Origin: NIC37A-2 sp050289625
Lineage (GTDB): Bacteria > Myxococcota_A > Polyangia > Polyangiales > Polyangiaceae
Length of the DNA stretch: 9,543 nt
Assembly: GCA_050289625.1 (NCBI GenBank)
Contig: JBNKGC010000219.1
Coordinates: forward strand, 1 to 9,543
Direction of reading: 5' to 3'
The translations under genes were made by a program, and so were the position numbers. The notes below the pieces were generated by a model. The model was not told the origin of the DNA. It saw only the letters and a list, made by a program, of their open reading frames with translations, and searched no databases. This document shows, piece by piece, positions 1-5,865 of the stretch. Numbering within the stretch: the first letter of the stretch is position 1; each line of letters begins with the position of its first letter.

Positions 1-179
1 ACGTGCATCACGTCGTCGCCGACGGAAACTTCGTCTTCACCCTCTCCGAAGGCGAACGGGGCGGCACCCCCTACGGTCTCTACGACCTCTTTCGCCTCGA
101 AGGCGGCGTCATCGTCGAACGCTGGGACTCGCGCCGAGTCGTCCCGGGCACGACGGCCAGCGGGTTGTCGATTTTTTGA
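1..179 (+). CDS. SnoaL-like / NTF2-fold protein, C-terminal part (5' end outside window)
   Basis: Reading from base 3, an open frame runs to a TGA at 177-179 and gives about 58 residues. It contains HHVVADGNFVFTLSEG, then GGTPYGLYDLFRLEGG and IVERWDSRRVVP, and ends GLSIF. This is the pattern of the last strands of SnoaL-like polyketide-cyclase/NTF2-fold proteins: a His-rich strand, then G-x-P-Y-x-x-Y-D-L-F-R and a V-E-x-W-D strand. Family members are small cytoplasmic alpha+beta barrels, often annotated as predicted aldol-condensation enzymes, and their substrate usually cannot be told from sequence. The start and the first half lie outside the window, so length and start codon cannot be judged. 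It converges on the minus-strand beta-helix gene and seems unrelated to the polysaccharide genes. The family call is fairly secure; the function is not. Confidence 0.75.
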   Translation, partial: VHHVVADGNFVFTLSEGERGGTPYGLYDLFRLEGGVIVERWDSRRVVPGTTASGLSIF

Positions 180-251
180 GAGGCGTTCCCGGGCTGACCG
201 GCCCAAAGGCAACGTCGTCCCGGACGGTCGGCATGAACGCTGGCCTGAAGA

Positions 252-1862
252 TCAAGGACTCACTTCGACGGCGCCGAGGTCGCATACGACCGAGCTGCGC
301 GGCTGTCCCCGCTGGTCATCCGCTGGACACTGGGAGCCTGCGTCGAACGCAGGGCTGCCGGCGCCTGGAACGAGGGTTGGGGTGGGGCCGCCGTGAGCCC
401 CGAGAGCGGAGAGCTTCGGGTCTGCCTCGATGATCTCTGGAACGCACAGATCGCCACCGCCATTCTGCAGCTCGCCGGACCATTGGAGGACCTGACTCCC
501 GATGCCCGTCGCGCTGCAGTGCCTGGCCTGACCCCAGGGGTTTCCGGACTCATTGTCGACGAAGAGCGAGTTATGGATGGTGAAGGGCTCGCCGAAGAGC
601 GCGCCGCCGTGCCCCTCGGCACGATTTTTTACGAAAGTCACGTTCTCCAAGAGCACGCCGTTCCCGAAGATCGCACCGCCATAGGTCCCCGACTCGTTCC
701 CGAAAAACGTGGAGTTGATGACCGAGCAGGTGGGGGCGCAATCATCCAGGTAGAGAGCGCCTCCGTTCTTGAGGCTATGGTTCGAGTCGAAGGTGCTAGC
801 ACGGACGGTGATCTCACCGTTGCTGATACGCATGCCCCCAGCGATGGCATTACCACGCACGTTCTCGTCTACGGAGTTCGAACGAACGGTGGTGCGGTCG
901 ATGAGAACCGTATCAGGCGGATATACCCACACATAGGCCGCACCTCCTTGACCATAGGCGTGGTTTCCTTCGAAGTAGCTGCCGCAGATCTCGACGGCTC
1001 CTCCTTCGCCGTCGTCGGGATGCTCGGAGGCTCCGTCGGTGCCGATGGCGCCGCCGTCGCCCAGGCCGTCCTCCTTCGTGTTGGAGTTGTCGACGAACTC
1101 GGAGTTGCTCACGGTCAGCGGCGAGAGAAGGCTGTAGATGGCGCCTCCGTACCACGAATGGTTGCGATGAAACCGACTTGCCACGACGGTGAGCTCGCTG
1201 CCGGTCCACACCGCCACGGCTCCGCCGCCGCGGGACGCCGTGTTGTCTTCGAACGTGCAGCCAATGACCTCGACTCGGCTTCGCCACAGGCCGGCGACGG
1301 CTCCGCCGATGCCCTCTACCTCCATCGTGGCGGGCGCCTTGCCGTTGATGAATCGCAGGTTGCGCACAGACAAAGACGCGTTTGAGCGGACCACGAGGAT
1401 TTGGCTGGAACCCTTTCCGTCCAGGGTAATCCGCTCGGCTCCGTCGACGACCGTCGGTGACTTGACTTCGATCGCGCTGCCGATGTCGATCGTGACTGGC
1501 TCCGCACCGCAGTCGAAGGTGACGTAGCCACCAGACGCGATCGCGTCTCGCAGCGCGCCTTCCGTGCAGCTTGCGGCGCTGCCCGTACCAACCACGTGTC
1601 CCTCGTCGGGTAGGGGCCATGGCGTCGGCGCCTCACAAGCGTCGGCAGTCACGGGGTCCTCGCCGTCTTCGGAACGCCCACCCCCATCGCCACTACCGCC
1701 GCCGCCGCCGACGTCCGTGGGCATGCCTCCAGCCCCCTGACCGTCGGCGTTGTCTCCGTCTGCAGTCCGCGTGCACCCGAGGGCGAGCACGCCGATCAAG
1801 AGTGAGATGGCCGAAAGACGAATCCCGGCCGGGGAAAGGAGGGTGCTGGAGCGCTCAGTCAT
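252..1862 (-). CDS. Right-handed beta-helix lipoprotein with C-terminal choice-of-anchor Q-type domain
   Basis: 536 residues from the ATG at 1862. The frame is open upstream, but this ATG begins a lipoprotein leader: MTERSS, hydrophobic LSAISLLIGVLAL, lipobox LALGC with Cys30. A Gly/Asp-rich linker (about 31-75) follows. Residues 85-480 contain repeated short rungs of the form S-x-F-x-x-N-x-[AS]-x-x-x-G-G-A-[IV], such as CTFEDNTASRGGGAVAVW and STFFGNESGTYGGAIFGNG, typical of pectate-lyase-like/polymorphic parallel beta-helices. The opening block (SCTEGALRDAIASGG, ITLDGKG) is the usual N-terminal part of this class. The C-terminus has DPKLSALGAHGGPTPTLVPG and DQRGQPR...CDLGAVEV, the choice-of-anchor Q signature. 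Likely role: a surface protein binding or cleaving polysaccharide. I cannot identify catalytic residues, so enzyme activity is unproven. It lies 258 bp downstream of the Cip1-like gene on the same strand and may be transcribed separately. Confidence 0.85.
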   Translation of the reverse strand: MTERSSTLLSPAGIRLSAISLLIGVLALGCTRTADGDNADGQGAGGMPTDVGGGGGSGDGGGRSEDGEDPVTADACEAPTPWPLPDEGHVVGTGSAASCTEGALRDAIASGGYVTFDCGAEPVTIDIGSAIEVKSPTVVDGAERITLDGKGSSQILVVRSNASLSVRNLRFINGKAPATMEVEGIGGAVAGLWRSRVEVIGCTFEDNTASRGGGAVAVWTGSELTVVASRFHRNHSWYGGAIYSLLSPLTVSNSEFVDNSNTKEDGLGDGGAIGTDGASEHPDDGEGGAVEICGSYFEGNHAYGQGGAAYVWVYPPDTVLIDRTTVRSNSVDENVRGNAIAGGMRISNGEITVRASTFDSNHSLKNGGALYLDDCAPTCSVINSTFFGNESGTYGGAIFGNGVLLENVTFVKNRAEGHGGALFGEPFTIHNSLFVDNESGNPWGQARHCSATGIGSQVLQWSGELQNGGGDLCVPEIIEADPKLSALGAHGGPTPTLVPGAGSPAFDAGSQCPADDQRGQPRSSVVCDLGAVEVSP

Positions 1863-2120
1863 CACGAAAGATTTCCAACATTTCGGGCCGGCCAGCTCCG
1901 CTCCGAACGAGCGATGCTTCGGGTGTGCGCGGGGCTCCCCGGCTAAAAGCATTTTTTTATCACAGTGGATCAGACAGCAACAGGTACGCGCTCTCCCCGC
2001 CCCGGGGTGGTGGAAGTTTCCGCGCGTGGTGGAAGCTGGATGGGCGACGCGGAAGGGTGCCGTGTCGCGGAGGTGGTGCCGTGGGTGCCAGGTGCACCGC
2101 GGGTCGCCCCCGCAGGTCAC
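1863..2120 (-). other. Intergenic spacer between Cip1-like and beta-helix genes
   Basis: 258 bp with no convincing gene. Reading frames cross it, including the in-frame upstream extension of the beta-helix gene, but that stretch lacks a signal-peptide start and is rich in His, Arg and Cys. It holds a short AT-rich tract at 1944-1963 and two copies of GTGGTGGAAG (2007-2016 and 2026-2035) 19 bp apart. No terminator with a T-run in the right orientation was seen after the Cip1-like stop codon. Confidence 0.5.
1944..1963 (-). promoter_or_regulatory. Possible promoter element for the beta-helix gene
   Basis: This is the only clearly AT-rich tract in the spacer. Read on the minus strand it is CTGTGATAAAAAAATGC, which contains TGTGATAAA, resembling an extended -10 box (TG-N-GATAAA). 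No good -35 box lies at the proper distance; TTGCTG is too close. If used, it would leave a leader of roughly 90 nt before the ATG at 1862. It is a weak, pattern-only call. Confidence 0.2.
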
Positions 2121-3212
2121 TCAGTAGTTGCACCCAATGCGCTCGCTATCGAGTGCTACTTCGTCCACCCAAGCGCGCAGGGCGCCGGTCGGCTGAAACT
2201 TCTGCATTCCGACGGCGAGGCTCGTGAGGACCGGAATTTCCGAGCGCTCCGTGTCGATGTGGAGGTATTCGATGGGAACGCCGTCATCGAAGTACTGCGC
2301 CTCCTGGGCGTCGGCGTCGAAAAACCATTCGAGGCACATCCACTCGTCGACGCGCGGGTGCGCCGAGCGATCTCCCCGAATTGCGAACTCCATTCCGACG
2401 GGATCGAACGGTTGCACGTTGTAGATCCAGGCCCAGTTGCTCGTAGCCGTGCCGACACCAACCCCGGTCGCCGCAAAGCGGACGGCATTCTGGTGGCCCA
2501 TCCAAGGCCCGTCGACCTCGAGCGCGTCGAAGTGGATGGACTCCGAAACGCTCGGCCCCTGGACGCGATAGAACATGCGCCCGTAATGGCGATGGGCGAG
2601 CTCCCCCAGGTTCTCGAGCTGGATCATCGCGATTACAGTGCGCTGGCCGCCGGCAATGTCGACGCGCAGAGACTGACTCCCCCGCGCCGCTTCGTCGTCC
2701 GCGATGCCGATGTTGTTCGCGCTCGCGCCTTTCTTGTACGACCAGCCTGGCGGGATCTGACCGACGGCGCTCGTCTCGAAATTTTCGCAGACCTCGAACT
2801 CGCCCTCGTCGCAGAGGGAGGTTCCGCCAAGCAGGAACTCCTCACGATTGGTGGCGAAGACGTTCCTCTCCGTATCGGCGCCTCCATTGGCCGAAATACC
2901 GGGCTCGCCCGAGCCAGCGTCGCCCTCTTCCTCTTGCGTGAACTCCCGCGAGCCTGCACCGGCTGCCCCGACCGAACCTTCGCCCGCCGCGCCTTCGTCC
3001 GCCGACTCGCCTCCGGTCGCGGGCGCGCCGCCAGCGCCTGCATCGGCCCCGCCGGCACCGCCTGCCGCGGTCGCGTCGCTACCCTGCTCATCCTCGCTGC
3101 GTTCATTCTCGCTCAAGCAGCCCACCTGCGCGCCGGCGCACGCCGCAAGGATGCAGACGAGTTCGGTCGCGTGAACGAGTCGGCGAGAGCGCCGCAGAGA
3201 GAGCTGCTCCAT
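2121..3212 (-). CDS. Lipoprotein with Cip1-like core domain (probable polysaccharide-acting protein)
   Basis: 363 residues from the ATG at 3212. Upstream in-frame codons give no signal peptide, whereas MEQLSLRRSRR followed by a hydrophobic stretch and AQVGC (Cys32) gives a lipoprotein leader. Residues 33-132 are a Gly/Ala/Glu-rich linker. Residues about 133-363 resemble the core of Trichoderma Cip1: CENFETSAVGQIPPGW at the start (compare the D-F-E-S opening), a central HYGRMFYRVQG strand, WMCLEWFFDADAQEAQYFDDG (compare C-F-E-Y-H...E-T-W-L-N-G), then SLAVGMQKFQ and the closing WVDEVALDSERIGC (compare W-F-D-D-I-S-I-A-S-T-R-V-G-C). Cip1 is a secreted, cellulose-induced fungal protein with a beta-jelly-roll fold related to glucuronan and alginate lyases; its activity is debated. 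Here it would be lipid-anchored outside the cytoplasm next to a xylanase. The match is from memory of the fungal sequence, without a search. Confidence 0.7.
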   Translation of the reverse strand: MEQLSLRRSRRLVHATELVCILAACAGAQVGCLSENERSEDEQGSDATAAGGAGGADAGAGGAPATGGESADEGAAGEGSVGAAGAGSREFTQEEEGDAGSGEPGISANGGADTERNVFATNREEFLLGGTSLCDEGEFEVCENFETSAVGQIPPGWSYKKGASANNIGIADDEAARGSQSLRVDIAGGQRTVIAMIQLENLGELAHRHYGRMFYRVQGPSVSESIHFDALEVDGPWMGHQNAVRFAATGVGVGTATSNWAWIYNVQPFDPVGMEFAIRGDRSAHPRVDEWMCLEWFFDADAQEAQYFDDGVPIEYLHIDTERSEIPVLTSLAVGMQKFQPTGALRAWVDEVALDSERIGCNY

Positions 3213-3219
3213 GTTTCTA

Positions 3220-3225
3220 ACTATA
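3220..3225 (-). promoter_or_regulatory. Candidate -10 box (TATAGT) for a leaderless Cip1-like transcript
   Basis: On the minus strand TATAGT lies 7 nt upstream of the ATG at 3212, with no Shine-Dalgarno sequence between. A -10 hexamer at that distance would place the transcription start at or next to the A of the ATG, the arrangement seen in leaderless mRNAs. No clear -35 box accompanies it, so the call rests on one hexamer and its spacing. Confidence 0.3.
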
Positions 3226-3367
3226 GCTTGCGGTAGACGTGATGCCGCGGCTCGATGGAACTGGCCCATCCTCACCACGGGCCACTTTGATCCTTGGCGA
3301 AAAATGATCCGCACGAGCTGCGCACCATTCGCACGAGGCGTCCCCGGGGTCCAACCTGACAAAGGAA

Positions 3368-3404
3368 ATCAGCCCTCGAAACTCGACAGAGTTCAAGGGC
3401 TGAT
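3368..3404 (-). terminator. Rho-independent-type terminator of the xylanase gene
   Basis: Arms ATCAGCCCT (3368-3376) and AGGGCTGAT (3396-3404) pair perfectly over 9 bp. After one C-A mismatch the stem continues with GAA/TTC and, past a bulged A, CTC/GAG, closing on a GACA loop. It lies about 70 bp past the xylanase stop codon. On the minus strand it is followed by the moderately T-rich TTCCTTTG. The stem is strong but the T-tract is imperfect. It would separate the regulator-xylanase unit from the Cip1-like gene. Confidence 0.6.
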
Positions 3405-3473
3405 CGCGCGGGCAGAATTCACGCAAGTTGCCGAAGCCCTGGCCGGGGACGGGGACCGCGCTTCCGGATGACC

Positions 3474-4685
3474 TCAGAAGTCCTTGATCTCGTAGTAGGC
3501 CTGCTTGGGAAGATGCTCGTCGGTGAAGAGGAGCGGGTAGTTTTCACGCCCAGGGACCGGGTCGGTGTTCAGCCAGGTGTGGTCGTCGGACACGCCCCAC
3601 ATGGTCACGCTGGTGATGTGATCTTTGTATTCGCGGAAGAGCTCGAAGAGCTCGCCGTAGCGCTGGCCAATCGTGGCATCGAGTTCGGGCGTGAGCTCCA
3701 CCTCGGGAGCAGGAGTGAGGGCGTAGGTGGGGGGCGGATAGTCATTGTAGACCGTGACATCCAGCTCACTGATTTTGATCTTGTATCCGGCGTCGACGAT
3801 CTTCTCGAAGGTCGAACGAAGGTCAGCAACCGAGGGCCAGTCAGTGCGGACGTGTGCTTGCAGGCCGATTCCGTCAATCTGTGCTCCGCGGTCCGCGAGG
3901 GTTTGGAGCAGAGGAAGAATCGAGTCGATCTTCAGATTGACGTTGTAATCGTTGTAGTAGAGCTTGCCGGCGGAGCTGCCAGCTTCCTGCGCTTCGAGCG
4001 CCTGCTTGGCGTACTCGAAGGCCCAGTAGAGGACGTCCTCGTCGTACTGCGGGTTGTCGCGAACCGGGTAGCCGGCACCGTCGCTGATGGCCTCGTTGAC
4101 GACATCCCAGTTGTCCACGACATCGCCGTACCGCTCGACCATGGCGTCGATGTGCGCCTTCAGGCGAGGCTTGATGTCGTCGATCGTGCCTTTGAAAACC
4201 CAGTTTGGGGACTCCCGGTACCAGATGAAGGTGTGGCCGGTCATCTTCCAGCCCCGCTCACGCGCGAAGTCGGCAATTTGGTCGGCACCGGTCCAGGTGA
4301 AGTTGCCCTCGGTGGGCTCGATGTTGCCCCACTTCATTCGGTTTTCGGCGGTCAGGTGGTTGAACTCCGCCTCGAGGATTCCGGGCACGCTGGTGAGGTG
4401 CGTGGGCTCAATGGCAGCACCGATCGGGAAGTAGTCGGAGTAGGCCGCCGCGAGACCTGTGGCTGCGTCCGGGACGTAATCATCACCACCCGAGTCAGCA
4501 CCACCCGCGGTGGTTGCCCCGGTGCTGGTGTCTGCGCCGGTGCCGTCGGTTGCCCCAGCTGCTCCAGCTCCTCCAGCGCCGGGCGTCTGTGCTGCCTCCC
4601 CGTTGGAGTTCGGGGCGCACGCGAAAGTGAGTGAGACGAGAAGTGCCGAAATGGCGAATGTACGGAGGGTTCGTGTAATTTTCAT
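3474..4685 (-). CDS. GH10 endo-1,4-beta-xylanase, lipoprotein
   Basis: 403 residues from the ATG at 4685, chosen because it starts a lipoprotein leader (MKITRTLRTFAISALLVSLTFAC, lipobox Cys23). A Gly/Ala/Thr linker spans 24-70 and the GH10 barrel about 75-403. Family marks: HLTAENRMKWGNIEPTEGNF (110-129), GHTFIW (150-155), WDVVNEAISD with acid/base Glu198, DGIGLQAH (271-278), ISELDV with nucleophile Glu307, and VTMWGVSDDHTWL (360-372). GH10 enzymes cleave internal beta-1,4 bonds of xylan with retention of configuration. Where the family usually has W-H-x-Q after GHT, this protein has W155-Y156-R157-E158. The barrel has normal length and no carbohydrate-binding module. The start codon is 8 bp after the stop of the LacI-family gene, so the two are probably co-transcribed. 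The product should be anchored outside the cytoplasm. The family call is secure; activity on xylan is inferred. Confidence 0.95.
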   Translation of the reverse strand: MKITRTLRTFAISALLVSLTFACAPNSNGEAAQTPGAGGAGAAGATDGTGADTSTGATTAGGADSGGDDYVPDAATGLAAAYSDYFPIGAAIEPTHLTSVPGILEAEFNHLTAENRMKWGNIEPTEGNFTWTGADQIADFARERGWKMTGHTFIWYRESPNWVFKGTIDDIKPRLKAHIDAMVERYGDVVDNWDVVNEAISDGAGYPVRDNPQYDEDVLYWAFEYAKQALEAQEAGSSAGKLYYNDYNVNLKIDSILPLLQTLADRGAQIDGIGLQAHVRTDWPSVADLRSTFEKIVDAGYKIKISELDVTVYNDYPPPTYALTPAPEVELTPELDATIGQRYGELFELFREYKDHITSVTMWGVSDDHTWLNTDPVPGRENYPLLFTDEHLPKQAYYEIKDF

Positions 4686-4693
4686 TTCGTAGC

Positions 4694-5761
4694 CTAAGGT
4701 CGAAGACCAAGTGTCGGGCCGCACTGCCTTGGACGTGCGGAACTCTCCCGAACGATGAGCTCAGGAGCGTAGTGTCGGGCGATGCGCCCCTCGGCGCGGA
4801 TGTCGTCGAGGGGGCGAAGGACGTGAGCGGCGATTTCTGCGCCCATCGCCTCGATGGGTTGGGCGATGGTGGTGAGCGCGGGGAAGGAAAACTCTCCTTC
4901 GGGAATGCCGTCGAACCCGACGACCGAGACGTCGTCGGGGATGCGCAAGCCATGTGAGTGGATCGTTCGCATGAAGCCGAGAGCAAGCCCATCGTTGCCG
5001 AGCACGGCGGCCGTGGGGCGCGAGGCGGGATTGTCTTCGGCCATCTGGATCCACTCTTTCGCCAGGAGCTGCCCGGCGGAGACGTCGTAGCTCTCGCCAA
5101 AGCAGACGAACTCGTCCTCGATCGCGATGCCGTCTTCGGCGCAACGCTCACGCAGCCCTGTCAGGCGGTCGTGGCTGTCGATGCTGTCGCTCGGACCGCC
5201 GAAGAACGCGATCCGCTCATGCCCCAGGCTCAGAAGGTGCTCCGCTGCCAAACGCCCGCCCTGGCGGTTTTCCCCGAGGATGACCAAACCGCGCTTCACG
5301 GGGGCGTCGGGGACGGCAGACACCACTGGGATGCCCGCTTTCCAAGCGGCGGAAATCAGGGGGCGCTCTCGTCGCCCCGGGCGAACGAAGACGAGACTGT
5401 CGATGCGCCGATTCTCGATCCAGGCCCGAACGGGAGCTGGGTCGAACGCCCCTTCGCGTTCGAGGCTGCAGATGGCCAGCGAAGCCGACTGCTGCGTAAG
5501 CACCGACTGCATTCCTTCGAGCAAGCAGCCAAACCAGGGGGCGCGGGTGGATGCACCAGCGATTCCTACGATGCCCGTGCGCCCCAGCTTGAGGTTGCGC
5601 GCCGCGAGAGAAGGACGGAATCCCAGTCGCTCCACCGCGCGTGCTACCTTTTCTTGTGCGGCCGACGACGCGGACCCGCCGTTGAGCACGCGGGAAACTG
5701 TGCTCACGGCAACGCCGGCCGCTTCGGCGACCTCGGTGATCGTGGGGGGCTGCGCGCTCAC
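4694..5761 (-). CDS. LacI-family transcriptional regulator of the xylanase operon
   Basis: 355 residues from a GTG at 5761 to a TAG. An in-frame TGA about 28 bp upstream limits the start, and AGGGG sits 2-3 nt before the GTG. Residues 7-28 (TITEVAEAAGVAVSTVSRVLNG) are the LacI/GalR helix-turn-helix; SLAARNLKLGRT around 51-62 is the hinge helix. Residues from about 63 on form the periplasmic-binding-protein-like effector domain, with AAEHLLSLGHERIAFFGG, NDGLALGF and IPDDVSVVGFDGIPEGEF. Such proteins are dimeric cytoplasmic repressors released by a sugar or oligosaccharide. The xylanase gene follows after 8 bp, and two palindromes of the LacI-family type precede the start, so negative autoregulation with induction by a xylan breakdown product is the natural inference. 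The inducer cannot be read from the sequence. Confidence 0.95.
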   Translation of the reverse strand: MSAQPPTITEVAEAAGVAVSTVSRVLNGGSASSAAQEKVARAVERLGFRPSLAARNLKLGRTGIVGIAGASTRAPWFGCLLEGMQSVLTQQSASLAICSLEREGAFDPAPVRAWIENRRIDSLVFVRPGRRERPLISAAWKAGIPVVSAVPDAPVKRGLVILGENRQGGRLAAEHLLSLGHERIAFFGGPSDSIDSHDRLTGLRERCAEDGIAIEDEFVCFGESYDVSAGQLLAKEWIQMAEDNPASRPTAAVLGNDGLALGFMRTIHSHGLRIPDDVSVVGFDGIPEGEFSFPALTTIAQPIEAMGAEIAAHVLRPLDDIRAEGRIARHYAPELIVRESSARPRQCGPTLGLRP

Positions 5762-5771
5762 GGCCCCTACT

Positions 5772-5787
5772 TTGGAAACGTTTCCAA
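5772..5787. promoter_or_regulatory. LacI-family operator O1
   Basis: TTGGAAACGTTTCCAA is a perfect 16-bp palindrome with the central CG and AA-x-CG-x-TT pattern typical of LacI/GalR-family operators. Its proximal edge is 10 bp before the GTG of the regulator, so bound repressor would block initiation or elongation of the regulator-xylanase transcript. Confidence 0.75.
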
Positions 5788-5802
5788 CTCAACGCAAGGA
5801 GA

Positions 5803-5820
5803 TTTGGAATCGTTTCCAAA
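5803..5820. promoter_or_regulatory. LacI-family operator O2
   Basis: TTTGGAATCGTTTCCAAA is an 18-bp palindrome with one mismatched pair flanking the central CG. It shares the TTGGAA and TTTCCAA arms with O1. The O1 and O2 centres are 32 bp apart, about three helical turns, so two dimers could sit on the same face of the DNA. The promoter presumably lies in or next to this interval, but I see no convincing -35/-10 pair. Confidence 0.7.
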
Positions 5821-5848
5821 AATGCGAACTATCTGACCGGAAATGAGA

Positions 5849-5865
5849 GAGAGCGCAGCGCTCTC
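5849..5865 (-). terminator. Hairpin at the end of the ferritin-like gene, possible terminator
   Basis: GAGAGCGCAGCGCTCTC is a perfect inverted repeat (arms of 8 bp around one A; a 7-bp stem with a 3-nt loop when folded). It overlaps the stop codon of the ferritin-like gene. On the minus strand it is followed by CTCTCATTTCC rather than a clean T-run, so termination may be weak or Rho-assisted. Its position would insulate the regulator operon from the upstream gene. Confidence 0.4.

Noticed and set aside
1930..1960. GGGGCTCCCC followed by a T-run as a plus-strand terminator
   Set aside because: The palindrome leaves only a 2-nt loop and there is no plus-strand gene ending here.
2011..2021. TGGAAGTTTCC as an operator upstream of the beta-helix gene
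   Set aside because: The arms are there but the spacer is 2 bp instead of 4 and the central CG is missing; LacI-family sites have fixed half-site spacing.
2007..2035. Two copies of GTGGTGGAAG as a regulatory direct repeat
   Set aside because: Only two copies in a G-rich stretch, about 150 bp from the gene start and without other promoter elements; chance is plausible.
1571..2227. Long plus-strand open frames opposite the beta-helix, Cip1-like and xylanase genes
   Set aside because: They are Arg/Pro-rich or mirror the codon structure of the minus-strand genes and have no recognisable domain; high GC keeps antisense frames open.
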